This document shows, in pieces, positions 7,556 through 15,505 of a stretch of 57,314 nucleotides of DNA. Below the pieces are notes generated by a model. The model was given only the letters and a program-made list of their open reading frames with translations, ran no database searches and had not been told where the DNA came from. The DNA lies in NCBI RefSeq assembly GCF_900115005.1, contig NZ_FOUY01000038.1, positions 1 to 57,314 on the forward strand, in the 5' to 3' direction. A program made the position numbers and the translations under genes. The stretch's first letter is position 1. Every line of letters starts with the position of its first letter. Source of the DNA: Pseudonocardia ammonioxydans. Lineage in GTDB: Bacteria; Actinomycetota; Actinomycetes; Mycobacteriales; Pseudonocardiaceae.

Positions 7556-8340
7556 CCGTCCTCGCCCGGCCGCGCACCGCCCGGGCCGGCCCACCACCGC
7601 TCTGCGAACCCGACGGCCTACCGGTCGCTCTCCGCGGCGGAGTCGCGACGATCGGGGTCTTCGACGGGGTGCACCGCGGCCACGCGCGCCTGATCGGTTC
7701 GGCCGTCGCACTCGGCCGATCGCTCAGGATGCCGACACTGCTGGTCACCTTCGATCCGCATCCCGCCGCCGTACTCGGCCTGCGCAAGGACACCGGGGCA
7801 CTCAGCACACCCCGTCGCCGGGCCGAGCTCGCCGGCGCGCTCGGCGTCGATGCTGTCGTCGTCCTGACGTTCGACGACGTGCTCGCCGCCCGCTCCCCCA
7901 CCGACTTCGCCAGGTCGGTGCTGCGGGACCGGCTCGGCACCCGGGAGATCGTGGTCGGCACGAACTTCACCTTCGGCCGTCGTGGTGCGGGCACGGTGAC
8001 GACGCTCGGCGATCTCGGCGCCCGGTGCGGGTTCGGCGTGCACCCGGTGGGCCTGCACCCGGTTGCCACCGATGACACGGTCTGCTCGTCGTCCTACGTA
8101 CGCCGGTGTGTCCGCCACGGCGACCTCGCGGCGGCCGCCCGGGCACTGGGGCGCCCGCACCGGGTCGACGGCGTGCTCGTCGACGGTGTGGTGCACACGC
8201 GACGCGCACCCGCCCTGCCTCCGTCCGGACAGTGGGCTGCACTCGCCGACGGCCGGCCGGTGACGGCCGAGGTCGACGGCGAGGTACTCCGGCTCCCCGG
8301 GCACGCGGCCGGATCCGTCGCGGTCGACCTACTGCCCTGA
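7552..8340 (+). CDS. FAD synthetase-like nucleotidyltransferase, no recognisable riboflavin kinase domain
   Basis: 262 residues. The N-terminal 190 residues match the FMN adenylyltransferase domain of RibF: ATIGVFDGVHRGHARLIG with the nucleotidyltransferase GxxDGxHxGH-type motif, TFDPHPAAVLG, and VVGTNFTFGRRGAG. Bifunctional RibF proteins (about 310 residues) continue with a flavokinase domain carrying a G-R-x-LGFPTAN motif. Here only about 60 residues follow and that motif is absent. The predicted activity is FMN + ATP to FAD, not riboflavin phosphorylation. It is coupled to the IclR gene and sits beside the FAD-dependent phenol hydroxylase, suggesting dedicated FAD supply. A terminator follows at 8364-8394. 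Confidence 0.75.
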   Translation: MTVLARPRTARAGPPPLCEPDGLPVALRGGVATIGVFDGVHRGHARLIGSAVALGRSLRMPTLLVTFDPHPAAVLGLRKDTGALSTPRRRAELAGALGVDAVVVLTFDDVLAARSPTDFARSVLRDRLGTREIVVGTNFTFGRRGAGTVTTLGDLGARCGFGVHPVGLHPVATDDTVCSSSYVRRCVRHGDLAAAARALGRPHRVDGVLVDGVVHTRRAPALPPSGQWAALADGRPVTAEVDGEVLRLPGHAAGSVAVDLLP

Positions 8341-8363
8341 CAGCCGAGGGGCCCAACGAACGT

Positions 8364-8394
8364 CGGCCCCGCCCGGGCGAGCCGGGCGGGGCCG
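8364..8394. terminator. Bidirectional terminator
   Basis: A 13-bp perfect stem (8364-8376 with 8382-8394, CGGCCCCGCCCGG paired with CCGGGCGGGGCCG) with loop GCGAG sits between two convergent genes, the FAD-synthetase-like gene and the 4-oxalocrotonate decarboxylase gene. Confidence 0.78.
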
Positions 8395-8408
8395 GAGTGC
8401 ACGCCCCG

Positions 8409-9191
8409 TCAGGCGCTGAGGACGATCGACCCCAGCGAGGTGAAGTGCGCGGCGATGCGCGCCCCCGGCTCGACCGGCACGGCGTTGGTCATCCCACCGG
8501 TGAGCACGAGCCAGCCGGGCTCGATCGCGTGGCCGCGCCGGGCCAGCTGGTTCGCGGCGAACGCCAGCGCCTGCGCCGGATGCCCCAGCACCGACGCACC
8601 TGCCGCGCTGTCGACGACCGCGCCGTCGACCTCGAGCAGACACCCCTCCAACGCGAGGTCCAGGCCTTCGGTGGAGCGGACCACCGGACCGGTCGCGAAC
8701 ACCCCCGACGAGTTGTTGTCGGCGATGGCGTCCGGGAGGGTGAACCCGTACCCGGCGAACCGGCTGTCGATGATCTCCAGTCCGGCGACGACGGAGCCCA
8801 CCGCCGCCAGTGCCGAGGCCGCGGTGACCCCAGGACCGCGCAGCCGGTCCCGCATCACGAACACGATCTCGGGCTCGGCCCGCGGGTGGATCATCGAGTC
8901 GTGCGGGATCGGGCGGTCGCCGTCGAGTTCCATCGCGTCGGTGAGCCAGGCGACCGAGGGCTCGGTGCCCTTCATCTGTTGCTGCTTCGCCTTCGAGGTG
9001 AGGCCCAGCTTGATCCCCACCGTGGTCTCGCCCTGCTCGTGCCGGCGTCGCAGGGCGAGGTCCTGCGCCCGGTAGGCGCGCTCGACGTCGAGGTCGGGCC
9101 ACTCCTCGGCGAGCGAGGTTCGGGCGGTGCGCGACCGCTCCGCCTCGAGCAGGGTGTCGGCGACCCGGCCGATGTCCCATGCTGTGTCCAT
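8409..9191 (-). CDS. 4-Oxalocrotonate decarboxylase (2-oxo-3-hexenedioate decarboxylase)
   Basis: 260 residues of the fumarylacetoacetate-hydrolase-like hydratase/decarboxylase family. TTVGIKLGLTSKAKQQQMKGTEPSVAWLTDAM distinguishes the decarboxylase branch (DmpH/XylI type) from the hydratase encoded next door, and RAEPEIVFVM carries the metal-binding Glu pair. It converts 2-oxo-3-hexenedioate to 2-hydroxypenta-2,4-dienoate and CO2; DmpH-type enzymes form a complex with the hydratase. ATG 9191 overlaps the hydratase stop (TGATG), consistent with stoichiometric coupling. It is the last gene of the leftward meta operon. Confidence 0.82.
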   Translation of the reverse strand: MDTAWDIGRVADTLLEAERSRTARTSLAEEWPDLDVERAYRAQDLALRRRHEQGETTVGIKLGLTSKAKQQQMKGTEPSVAWLTDAMELDGDRPIPHDSMIHPRAEPEIVFVMRDRLRGPGVTAASALAAVGSVVAGLEIIDSRFAGYGFTLPDAIADNNSSGVFATGPVVRSTEGLDLALEGCLLEVDGAVVDSAAGASVLGHPAQALAFAANQLARRGHAIEPGWLVLTGGMTNAVPVEPGARIAAHFTSLGSIVLSA

Positions 9192-9994
9192 CAGGACTCC
9201 TCCCGGCCGAGCACGGCGGTGACGGTGCCGATCCCGGCGATCGTGGTCGAGAACGTGTCGCCGGGGGCCATCGGCTGAGCGGCCGTCATCGACCCCGGCA
9301 GGACGACGTGTCCGGACTCCAGTTCGATCCCGAGTGGACCGACCGTGTTGGCGAGCCAGACCAGGCTGTTGATCGGTGACCCGAGCACGGCGCCACCGGC
9401 ACCGGTGCCCGCAACCCGGCCGCCGTGGTACAGGACGCATCCCGTCAGTCGCAGGTCGACCGCGTGCGGCGAGACCGGCGTCGAGCCGAGGACGACGCCG
9501 CCGGACGAGGCGTTGTCCGCGATCGTGTCGACGATCGAGATCTTCCAGTCCCGCACCCGCGAGTCGACAATCTCCAGCGCCGGAAGCACGAAGTCCACGG
9601 CGGCGATCGCCTCGGCGACAGTGACACCGGGCCCGCGCAGCGGCCGCTTCAGTACGAACGCGATCTCCGGCTCGATCCGCGGCTGCAGGAATGTGCCCGC
9701 TGGGATCGGCTCGTGATCGAGGAAGAACATGCTCTCCGTGAGGTGACCGTAGTCGGGCTGGTCCACCCCGGCCTGGCGCTGCATCGCGGCGGAGGCCAGG
9801 CCGACCTTGTGACCCCGGATCCGGTCCCCGCCCGCCACCCAGTCGGCGACCTGGGCCTGCTGGATGCGGTAGGCGTCGTCGATCGTGGCGCCGGGGAACT
9901 CCTCGATGATCGGAGCGACCGGCTTCCCGGTCGCATACGCCGACAGCAGGTGGCGGGCGGCTTCGGTGTGCAGTGCGGACTCGACACTGGTCAT
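9191..9994 (-). CDS. 2-Oxopent-4-enoate (2-hydroxypentadienoate) hydratase
   Basis: 267 residues, same superfamily as the neighbouring decarboxylase. GHKVGLASAAMQRQAGVDQPDYGHLTESMFF and RIEPEIAFVLKRPLRGPGVTV are characteristic of DmpE/MhpD-type hydratases, which hydrate 2-hydroxypenta-2,4-dienoate to 4-hydroxy-2-oxovalerate with a divalent metal. Coupled to the decarboxylase by a TGATG overlap. Its product feeds the aldolase encoded upstream in the same operon. Confidence 0.85.
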   Translation of the reverse strand: MTSVESALHTEAARHLLSAYATGKPVAPIIEEFPGATIDDAYRIQQAQVADWVAGGDRIRGHKVGLASAAMQRQAGVDQPDYGHLTESMFFLDHEPIPAGTFLQPRIEPEIAFVLKRPLRGPGVTVAEAIAAVDFVLPALEIVDSRVRDWKISIVDTIADNASSGGVVLGSTPVSPHAVDLRLTGCVLYHGGRVAGTGAGGAVLGSPINSLVWLANTVGPLGIELESGHVVLPGSMTAAQPMAPGDTFSTTIAGIGTVTAVLGREES

Positions 9995-10040
9995 CGGGTG
10001 CGCTCCCTCGTGAGCTGGGCGGGGTTCGTGCGGGGAGGGC

Positions 10041-10424
10041 TCAGGCGGGAAGGACGGCGAGGAACTCGCACTGGACCTCCATCCCGGCAGGCAGGGTCAC
10101 GAGCTGGGTGTGCCGCGCCGGGCGGCTCTCCGGGTCCGGGAAGTGCTCGGTCCAGACGCGATCGATCGCGTCCCTGGTCGCGGGTCCGGTCGTGAAGAAC
10201 GTGATGCGCAGGACGTCCGCCCAGCCCGCATCGGCCGCGGCGAGGATCAGCCCGGCCCGCCGGAAGACGTTGGCTACCTGCTCCCCCGCGTCGGCGGGGA
10301 CCTCCCGGGTACCGACGTCGTATGGCGCGACGACACTCGAGGCCAGCAGCGGACCGATCCGGCTCGCCGCCGGGATCGGGGTGGCGTGCCCGCACCCCGG
10401 CGCGTCGACCGACTCCCGGCTCAT
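10041..10424 (-). CDS. RidA/YjgF-family protein
   Basis: 127 residues of the RidA family of trimeric imine/enamine hydrolases: the APYDVGTREVPADAGEQVANVFRRAGLILAAADAGWADVLRITFFTT core and the C-terminal MEVQCEFLAVLPA strand, where Glu follows the family pattern. It is encoded within the meta operon between the semialdehyde dehydrogenase and the hydratase. In 2-aminophenol pathways a RidA homologue acts as 2-aminomuconate deaminase, feeding 4-oxalocrotonate into exactly these downstream enzymes. That role is possible here, but no aminophenol dioxygenase is visible, so general enamine clearance is the alternative. Confidence 0.75.
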   Translation of the reverse strand: MSRESVDAPGCGHATPIPAASRIGPLLASSVVAPYDVGTREVPADAGEQVANVFRRAGLILAAADAGWADVLRITFFTTGPATRDAIDRVWTEHFPDPESRPARHTQLVTLPAGMEVQCEFLAVLPA

Positions 10425-10494
10425 CGCATTCCCTCGCTGGCGCTCGGTCGACGCTTCGCGGAGCGCTGTGTCGATGATTCGCTCGCATGCTCGC

Positions 10495-11958
10495 TCATCC
10501 GCGCAGCCTCAGTGTGACAGCGCGGGGGTCGGTGAAGAACTCCCGCGAGTACTGCCCGCCCTCCCTGCCGACCCCGCTGATGCCTTCCCCGCCGAAGGGC
10601 AGCCGCAGGTCACGCTCGAAGAAGCAGTTGATCCAGACCATCCCGGTCCGCCACTGCGCAGCCAACCGGTGCGCGCGGTCCAGGTTCTGCGTGCAGAGGA
10701 TCCCGGCGAGGCCGTAATCGCTGTCGTTGGCGATCCGCAGCGCCTCGTCCTCGGTGTCGAACGGGATGACCGTCTGCACCGGACCGAAGATCTCCTCGCG
10801 CGCGGTGCGCGCAATGTTGGTGAGACCGGTGATCACCGTGGGTGGGTAGTAGAAGCCATTGGCGAGCCCGTCGTCGGTCAGCCGAGCACCGCCGGTGACG
10901 ACCTCACCGCCCTCCGACTGTGCGAGTTCGACGTAGCCGTGGACCTTGTCCAGTGCCGGCTCCTCGATCAACGGACCCATGAACGTTCCGGCCTGTTTCG
11001 GGTCGCCGACGACGAGCTTCTGCGCCTTCTCGGTGAACCGGGCGAGGAACTCGTCGTAGATGCCGCGCTGGACCAGCAGCCGGGTCCCGGCCAGGCAGAC
11101 CTGGCCGCTGCCCGCGAAGACGCCCTTGATCGCGACGTCGGTCGCGACGTCGAGGTCGGCGTCGTCGAACACGATGTTGGCCGACTTGCCGCCCAACTCG
11201 AGCGAGATCGGGGTGAGGTTCTGTGCGGCGGCGCCGGCGACCTTCTTTCCGGTCGCCGTGGAGCCGGTGAAGGTGATCCGGTCGACGCGCGGGTCGCTGG
11301 TCAGCGGGCCCGCCACCTCGTCCCCGCCGAAGCCCTGGACCACATTGAGAACGCCTTCGGGCAGACCGGCCTCGAGCGCCAGCTCGGCGAAGCGGGCGGC
11401 GGTGAGCGGGGTCTGCGGAGCCGGCTTGAGGATGACCGTGTTACCGAACGCCAGCGCTGGGGCGAACTTCCAGGACGCCAGCATCAGCGGCGCGTTCCAC
11501 GGGCTGATCGCCGACACCACGCCGGCCGGCGGATGCAGCACGTAGGACAGCAGCGCGCCGTCAGGGTAGGCGTCGTTCGCCGCCATGGCGGCGTAGTCGC
11601 CGAAGAAGCGCAGGTTCTGCGCCGCCCGGGGGATCTCCGCGTGTTGCATGTGCCCGAGCACCTTGCCGGCGTCGCGGGTCTCGAGCAGGGCCAGCTCGTC
11701 GCGGTGCGCGTCGATCGCGTCGGCCACCGCGTGTAGCACGCGCTGCCGTTCCTTCGGTGTCATCGACGGCCACGGGCCCTCGTCGAAGGCGGTGCGCGCG
11801 GCGGTGATCGCCCGCTCGCCGTCGGCGGCGCCGCCGCGCGCGACGGTGCCCAGCAACGAACCGTCGTGCGGATCGCGGGTCTCGAAGACCGCCCCGTCCG
11901 CGGAGTCCGTCCAGTCGGCACCGATGAGGTGCCGAACCTGCTGTGGCGCTGTACTCAT
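10495..11958 (-). CDS. 2-Hydroxymuconic semialdehyde dehydrogenase (aldehyde dehydrogenase superfamily)
   Basis: 487 residues with all ALDH landmarks: PWNAPLMLASWKFAPALAFG, the Glu motif LELGGKSAN, and the catalytic Cys in GSGQVCLAGTRL. Context and the C-terminal FGGEGISGVGREGGQYSREFFTD fit the XylG/DmpC branch, which oxidises 2-hydroxymuconic semialdehyde to 2-hydroxymuconate with NAD+. ATG 11958 overlaps the aldolase stop (ATGA). No 2-hydroxymuconic semialdehyde hydrolase lies in the operon, so this enzyme appears to be the only exit from the ring-cleavage product. Confidence 0.82.
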   Translation of the reverse strand: MSTAPQQVRHLIGADWTDSADGAVFETRDPHDGSLLGTVARGGAADGERAITAARTAFDEGPWPSMTPKERQRVLHAVADAIDAHRDELALLETRDAGKVLGHMQHAEIPRAAQNLRFFGDYAAMAANDAYPDGALLSYVLHPPAGVVSAISPWNAPLMLASWKFAPALAFGNTVILKPAPQTPLTAARFAELALEAGLPEGVLNVVQGFGGDEVAGPLTSDPRVDRITFTGSTATGKKVAGAAAQNLTPISLELGGKSANIVFDDADLDVATDVAIKGVFAGSGQVCLAGTRLLVQRGIYDEFLARFTEKAQKLVVGDPKQAGTFMGPLIEEPALDKVHGYVELAQSEGGEVVTGGARLTDDGLANGFYYPPTVITGLTNIARTAREEIFGPVQTVIPFDTEDEALRIANDSDYGLAGILCTQNLDRAHRLAAQWRTGMVWINCFFERDLRLPFGGEGISGVGREGGQYSREFFTDPRAVTLRLRG

Positions 11959-13001
11959 CGGGTCGCCTCCGCCTTCTCGCCGCGACCCGCGAGCTCCGCC
12001 GCCACGTCGATGATCATGTCTTCCTGTCCACCGATGACACCGCGCCGCCCGAGCTCGACGAGGATGTCGCGCTCCGCGACCCCGTACTTGCGTGCGGCCC
12101 GCTTGGTCGGGTGGAAGAACGTCGAGTACACCCCGGCGTAGCCGAGGATCAGCGCGGTCTCGTCGATGATCTGTGGCTCGCTCATCAGCGGGGCGACGAC
12201 GCGCTCCGCGGTGTCGACGAGTCCGAACAGGTCGACGCCGGTGCCCCAGCCCGCCCGGTCGAACGCGGCCGCGAGGACCTCGGTCTGCGCGTTGCCCGCG
12301 CTGGCGCCGAGCCCGCGCAGCGAGCCGTCGATGTAGGTGGCGCCCTGCTCGGCCGCGGTCAGCGCGTTGGCGACACCGACGCCGAGGTTGTTGTGGGCGT
12401 GGAAGCCGATGTCGGCCGAGATCGCCTCGCGCAGCGCCGCGACCCGGGCGCCGGCGTGCGCCGGGACCATCGCGCCGGCCGAGTCGACCACGTAGACGAC
12501 TTGGGCGCCGTAGGACTCCAGCTTGCGGGCCTGCTCGGCCAGTGCCGCCGGCTCCAGCTTGTGGCTCATCATGAGGAAGCACATGACCCGCATGCCCTGC
12601 TCGCGGGCCCACACGACTGGCTGCTCCGCGCAGTCGGCCTCGGTGCAGTGCACGGCGACCCGCACGGTGCGGGCACCGGCCTCGATCGCACCGCCCAGCT
12701 CGGCGAGTGTCGCGATGCCGGGCACGTACAGCACGGCGATATCAGCTTGCCCGGTGGCCTCGACCGCGGCTCGCACGTACTCCGGGTCGGTCGCGGCGGC
12801 GAAGCCGTACTGGATCGACGAGGCTCCCAGGCCGATCCCGTGGGCGACCTCGATCGTCGAGACCCCCGCCTTGTCGAGTCCGGACGAGATCTCGGCGACC
12901 TGTGCGGGCGTGAACTTGTGGGACACGCTGCTCATGCCGTCACGGAGGCTGGTGTCGACCAAGGTCACCGACCTGCGCGCGGTGGCGTCGTTCGTACTCA
13001 T
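11955..13001 (-). CDS. dmpG: 4-Hydroxy-2-oxovalerate aldolase
   Basis: 348 residues, the typical length of DmpG/HsaF aldolases. Seen: the N-terminal catalytic TSLRDGMSSVSHKF, the metal-binding HAHNNLGVGVANAL, and the C-terminal DmpG-like communication domain that channels acetaldehyde to the dehydrogenase. It cleaves 4-hydroxy-2-oxovalerate to pyruvate and acetaldehyde. It overlaps both neighbours by 4 bp, the dehydrogenase upstream and the semialdehyde dehydrogenase downstream, as expected for a coupled complex. Confidence 0.92.
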   Translation of the reverse strand: MSTNDATARRSVTLVDTSLRDGMSSVSHKFTPAQVAEISSGLDKAGVSTIEVAHGIGLGASSIQYGFAAATDPEYVRAAVEATGQADIAVLYVPGIATLAELGGAIEAGARTVRVAVHCTEADCAEQPVVWAREQGMRVMCFLMMSHKLEPAALAEQARKLESYGAQVVYVVDSAGAMVPAHAGARVAALREAISADIGFHAHNNLGVGVANALTAAEQGATYIDGSLRGLGASAGNAQTEVLAAAFDRAGWGTGVDLFGLVDTAERVVAPLMSEPQIIDETALILGYAGVYSTFFHPTKRAARKYGVAERDILVELGRRGVIGGQEDMIIDVAAELAGRGEKAEATR

Positions 13002-13897
13002 GCCGGGACTCCGTCCGTGAGAGCCTTCGTCGCGACCGCTTCGGCGACCTGGACGGCGGCGGCGGTGATGATGTCGAGGTTGCCCGCGTAGCGCGGCAGG
13101 AAGTCACCCGCGCCCTCGACCTCGAGCATGACGGTGACCCGGTCGCCGTCGACGTCGACCAGGCGAAGCCGGTACCCCGGCACGTACTCCTGGACCTTCG
13201 CCACGATGTCCCGGACCGCTTGCTCGATCCGCGTGTCGTCCGGCTCCCGGACGATCGCGTACACGGTGTCTCGCATGATCATCGGCGGCTCCGCCGGATT
13301 GATCACCGAGATCGCCTTGGCCTGGTCGGCACCGGCGACCTGCGCGAGTGCGCGACCGGTTTTCTCGCTGAACTCCGACAGGTTCTGTCGCGTCCCGGGG
13401 CCGGCGCTCGCGCTGGCGATCGCAGCGACGATCTCCCCGTAGGAGGCGTCGGCGACCTGGTTGATCGCCCACAGCACCGGGATGGTGGCCTGCCCGGCAC
13501 AGCTGACCATGTTCATGTTCACTGCGCCGGTCGTGTTCCCGGAGCCGACGTGCTCGTCGAGGTTGACCGCCGGCACGACGTACGGCCCGACCGAGGCCGG
13601 GGTGAGGTCGATCGCGCGGATGCCGGCCTCGGCGTACCGGGGCGCGGCAGCGGCGTGCACCTTCGCCGAGGTCGCCTCGAACACGATGTGCGGCAGCTCG
13701 GGCCGGGACAGCAGCCAGTCGACACCCTCGGCGGAGGTCTCGAGCCCCATCTCCGCCGCCCGCTGCAGCCCCTCGCTCGCCGGGTCGATACCGATCATGT
13801 AGCGCGGCTCGACGAGCTCCGATCGGCGGAGCTTGTAGAGCAGGTCGGTTCCGATGTTGCCGGATCCGACGATCGCTGCGTGCAGTCGCGCAGTCAT
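12998..13897 (-). CDS. dmpF: Acetaldehyde dehydrogenase (acylating)
   Basis: 299 residues. N-terminal Rossmann motif AAIVGSGNIGTDLLYKL, the catalytic Cys in NMNMVSCAGQATIPV, and a C-terminal dimerisation domain match DmpF/HsaG enzymes that turn acetaldehyde, NAD+ and CoA into acetyl-CoA. The start is placed at ATG 13897, with GGAAG about 9 bases upstream, rather than the GTG at 13906. It is the first gene of the leftward meta operon (dehydrogenase, aldolase, ALDH, RidA, hydratase, decarboxylase) and diverges from the tautomerase gene across about 200 bases that must hold both promoters. Confidence 0.92.
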   Translation of the reverse strand: MTARLHAAIVGSGNIGTDLLYKLRRSELVEPRYMIGIDPASEGLQRAAEMGLETSAEGVDWLLSRPELPHIVFEATSAKVHAAAAPRYAEAGIRAIDLTPASVGPYVVPAVNLDEHVGSGNTTGAVNMNMVSCAGQATIPVLWAINQVADASYGEIVAAIASASAGPGTRQNLSEFSEKTGRALAQVAGADQAKAISVINPAEPPMIMRDTVYAIVREPDDTRIEQAVRDIVAKVQEYVPGYRLRLVDVDGDRVTVMLEVEGAGDFLPRYAGNLDIITAAAVQVAEAVATKALTDGVPA

Positions 13898-14095
13898 CGT
13901 TACCACTTCCGTTCGAGCGGGTAGTCGGCTGCCGAAGCTAGGTGCGGAGCGAGCGACGACGACCGGTCTCCCGGATCGCGGAACGGCGCCGCCCTGTGTG
14001 CCGCCGGTGTCCGGATATCGGCGACGAGTTCACCGGCACCGCCCGATGCGCGAAACGCTCGGCCACGGCCGGCACCCGACCGCGAGGAGACCTCC

Positions 14096-14515
14096 GTGCC
14101 CGTTCTGACCTTCCATCTCGGCGAGGGACAGCACGCCCGAGACGACGTCCGTGCGTTGGTGGCAGCCGCCGGTCGCATCTACGCCGATGTCCTGGGCGCA
14201 CCGGTCGAGCGGGTGCGGGTCTCCGTCCGTACCCACGACCCCGCGCTGAGCTGGGTCGCCGGCGCCTTCGCAGACGACCCGACCACGCCTGTGGCGCCGA
14301 TCTTCGAGTTCGTCGTCCTCGCCGGGCGCCCGCCGGAGCACCGGACGCGGTTGCTGGCAGCCTTCACCGATCTCGTGGTTGAGCACCTCGGCGTCGAGCG
14401 GGCCGTCGTCCGCGGGCGCGCGACCGAGCTTGACCCAACGGACTGGGCGATCGGGGGCGTCCCGGCCGCCGAGGTCCGCTCGGCGGAGATCGCGGCACGC
14501 GGCGGTGCGCGGTGA
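14096..14515 (+). CDS. Tautomerase-family protein (4-oxalocrotonate tautomerase-like, two-unit length)
   Basis: 139 residues. After removal of the initiator from GTG 14096, Pro becomes residue 1 (PVLTFHLGEGQHARDDVRALV), the catalytic base of the tautomerase superfamily. At about twice the 62-residue classic 4-oxalocrotonate tautomerase it looks like a fused beta-alpha-beta duplicate, the second unit starting near PIFEFVVLAGRPPEHRTRLL. Its place in the meta pathway predicts conversion of 2-hydroxymuconate to 2-oxo-3-hexenedioate. The stop overlaps the SDR start (GTGA). Specificity cannot be proved from sequence alone. Confidence 0.75.
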   Translation: MPVLTFHLGEGQHARDDVRALVAAAGRIYADVLGAPVERVRVSVRTHDPALSWVAGAFADDPTTPVAPIFEFVVLAGRPPEHRTRLLAAFTDLVVEHLGVERAVVRGRATELDPTDWAIGGVPAAEVRSAEIAARGGAR

Positions 14516-15279
14516 CCGCGAACGGGGCCGGGACCGCTGTCGTCGTCGGTGCGACAGGCGCGGTCGGCGGCGCGATCCGGCAACGCCTCCGCCGCGAAGG
14601 CCTCACCGTGGTCGCGGTGGCTCGCGACGCCGCGGCGCTGACCGAGCTCACCGACGCCGATCCCGGTGTCGTGGCCTGCCCTGCCGACATCGGCTCGGAC
14701 GACGCCGGTTCCACCATCGCAGCCACCTGTGCCGAGGTGGGCGGGCCGGTCCGGATGATCGTCCAGGCCACCGGGCTGCCCCCGACCGGGCCGCTGGACC
14801 GGATCGTGCCGGAGGACCTCGGCGTCGTCGTCGCGCTGAAGCTGGGCGGTCTGCTGCGCGCGGTGCGGGCGGTCGAGGACCGGCTGGCACCCGGCAGCCG
14901 GATCGTCGCGATCGGCGGCCACTTCGGCTCCGAGCCGGTGCCTCGGACCTGTGGTGCCGGGGTCACCAACGCGGCGCTCGCCAACCTCGTCCGGCAGCTG
15001 GCGGACCACTACGGGCCGCGCGGCGTGACCGCACACCTGGTCGCGCCGGGACCGCTGGACACCGCGCGGCTGCACGGCATCGCGGCGGCGACGGCCGCGG
15101 ATCGGGGCGTCGATACCGAGACCGTGCTCGACGGGTTCCGGAGCCACTCGCCGCTGAACCGGCTCACCACCGTCGGGCAGGTCGCGTGGGCTGTTGCGCT
15201 GCTGCTCGCCCCCGAGGCCGACGCGCTGCTCGGGTCGACCGTCGCGCTCGACAGCGGTGCACGTCGGGGCCTGTTCTGA
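14512..15279 (+). CDS. SDR-fold protein without recognisable catalytic Tyr-Lys
   Basis: 255 residues with a short-chain dehydrogenase fold: cofactor loop VVVGATGAVGGAIRQRL, a QATG in place of NNAG, and the C-terminal PLNRLTTVGQVAWAVALLL...LDSG block. At the position of the YxxxK motif it reads CGAGVTNAALANLV, so neither the catalytic Tyr nor the Lys is present, and the usual active-site Ser strand reads IVAIGGHFG. It may bind NAD(P) without classic oxidoreduction. It is translationally coupled to the tautomerase and precedes the ring-cleavage dioxygenase, so a pathway role is likely but undefined. Confidence 0.72.
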   Translation: MTANGAGTAVVVGATGAVGGAIRQRLRREGLTVVAVARDAAALTELTDADPGVVACPADIGSDDAGSTIAATCAEVGGPVRMIVQATGLPPTGPLDRIVPEDLGVVVALKLGGLLRAVRAVEDRLAPGSRIVAIGGHFGSEPVPRTCGAGVTNAALANLVRQLADHYGPRGVTAHLVAPGPLDTARLHGIAAATAADRGVDTETVLDGFRSHSPLNRLTTVGQVAWAVALLLAPEADALLGSTVALDSGARRGLF

Positions 15280-15505
15280 TGCCCTCCGGCATCCCTGAGT
15301 GCCGAACGCCCGCGACACCGGGCCACCGCCCGTTCGGGGTGCCCGGACACGCGTGGTCCGTCCCACAACGCGGTGCGATGGTCGTCGCGACGCGGGCACC
15401 GACGGCGGACCTCCCCCGGACCCCGGGAGCAGTGACCCCAACCGGTCGTCCGGCACATCCCTCTCCGGCCCGGCCCTACCGCACACACCCTCCGAGGAGC
15501 CCACG

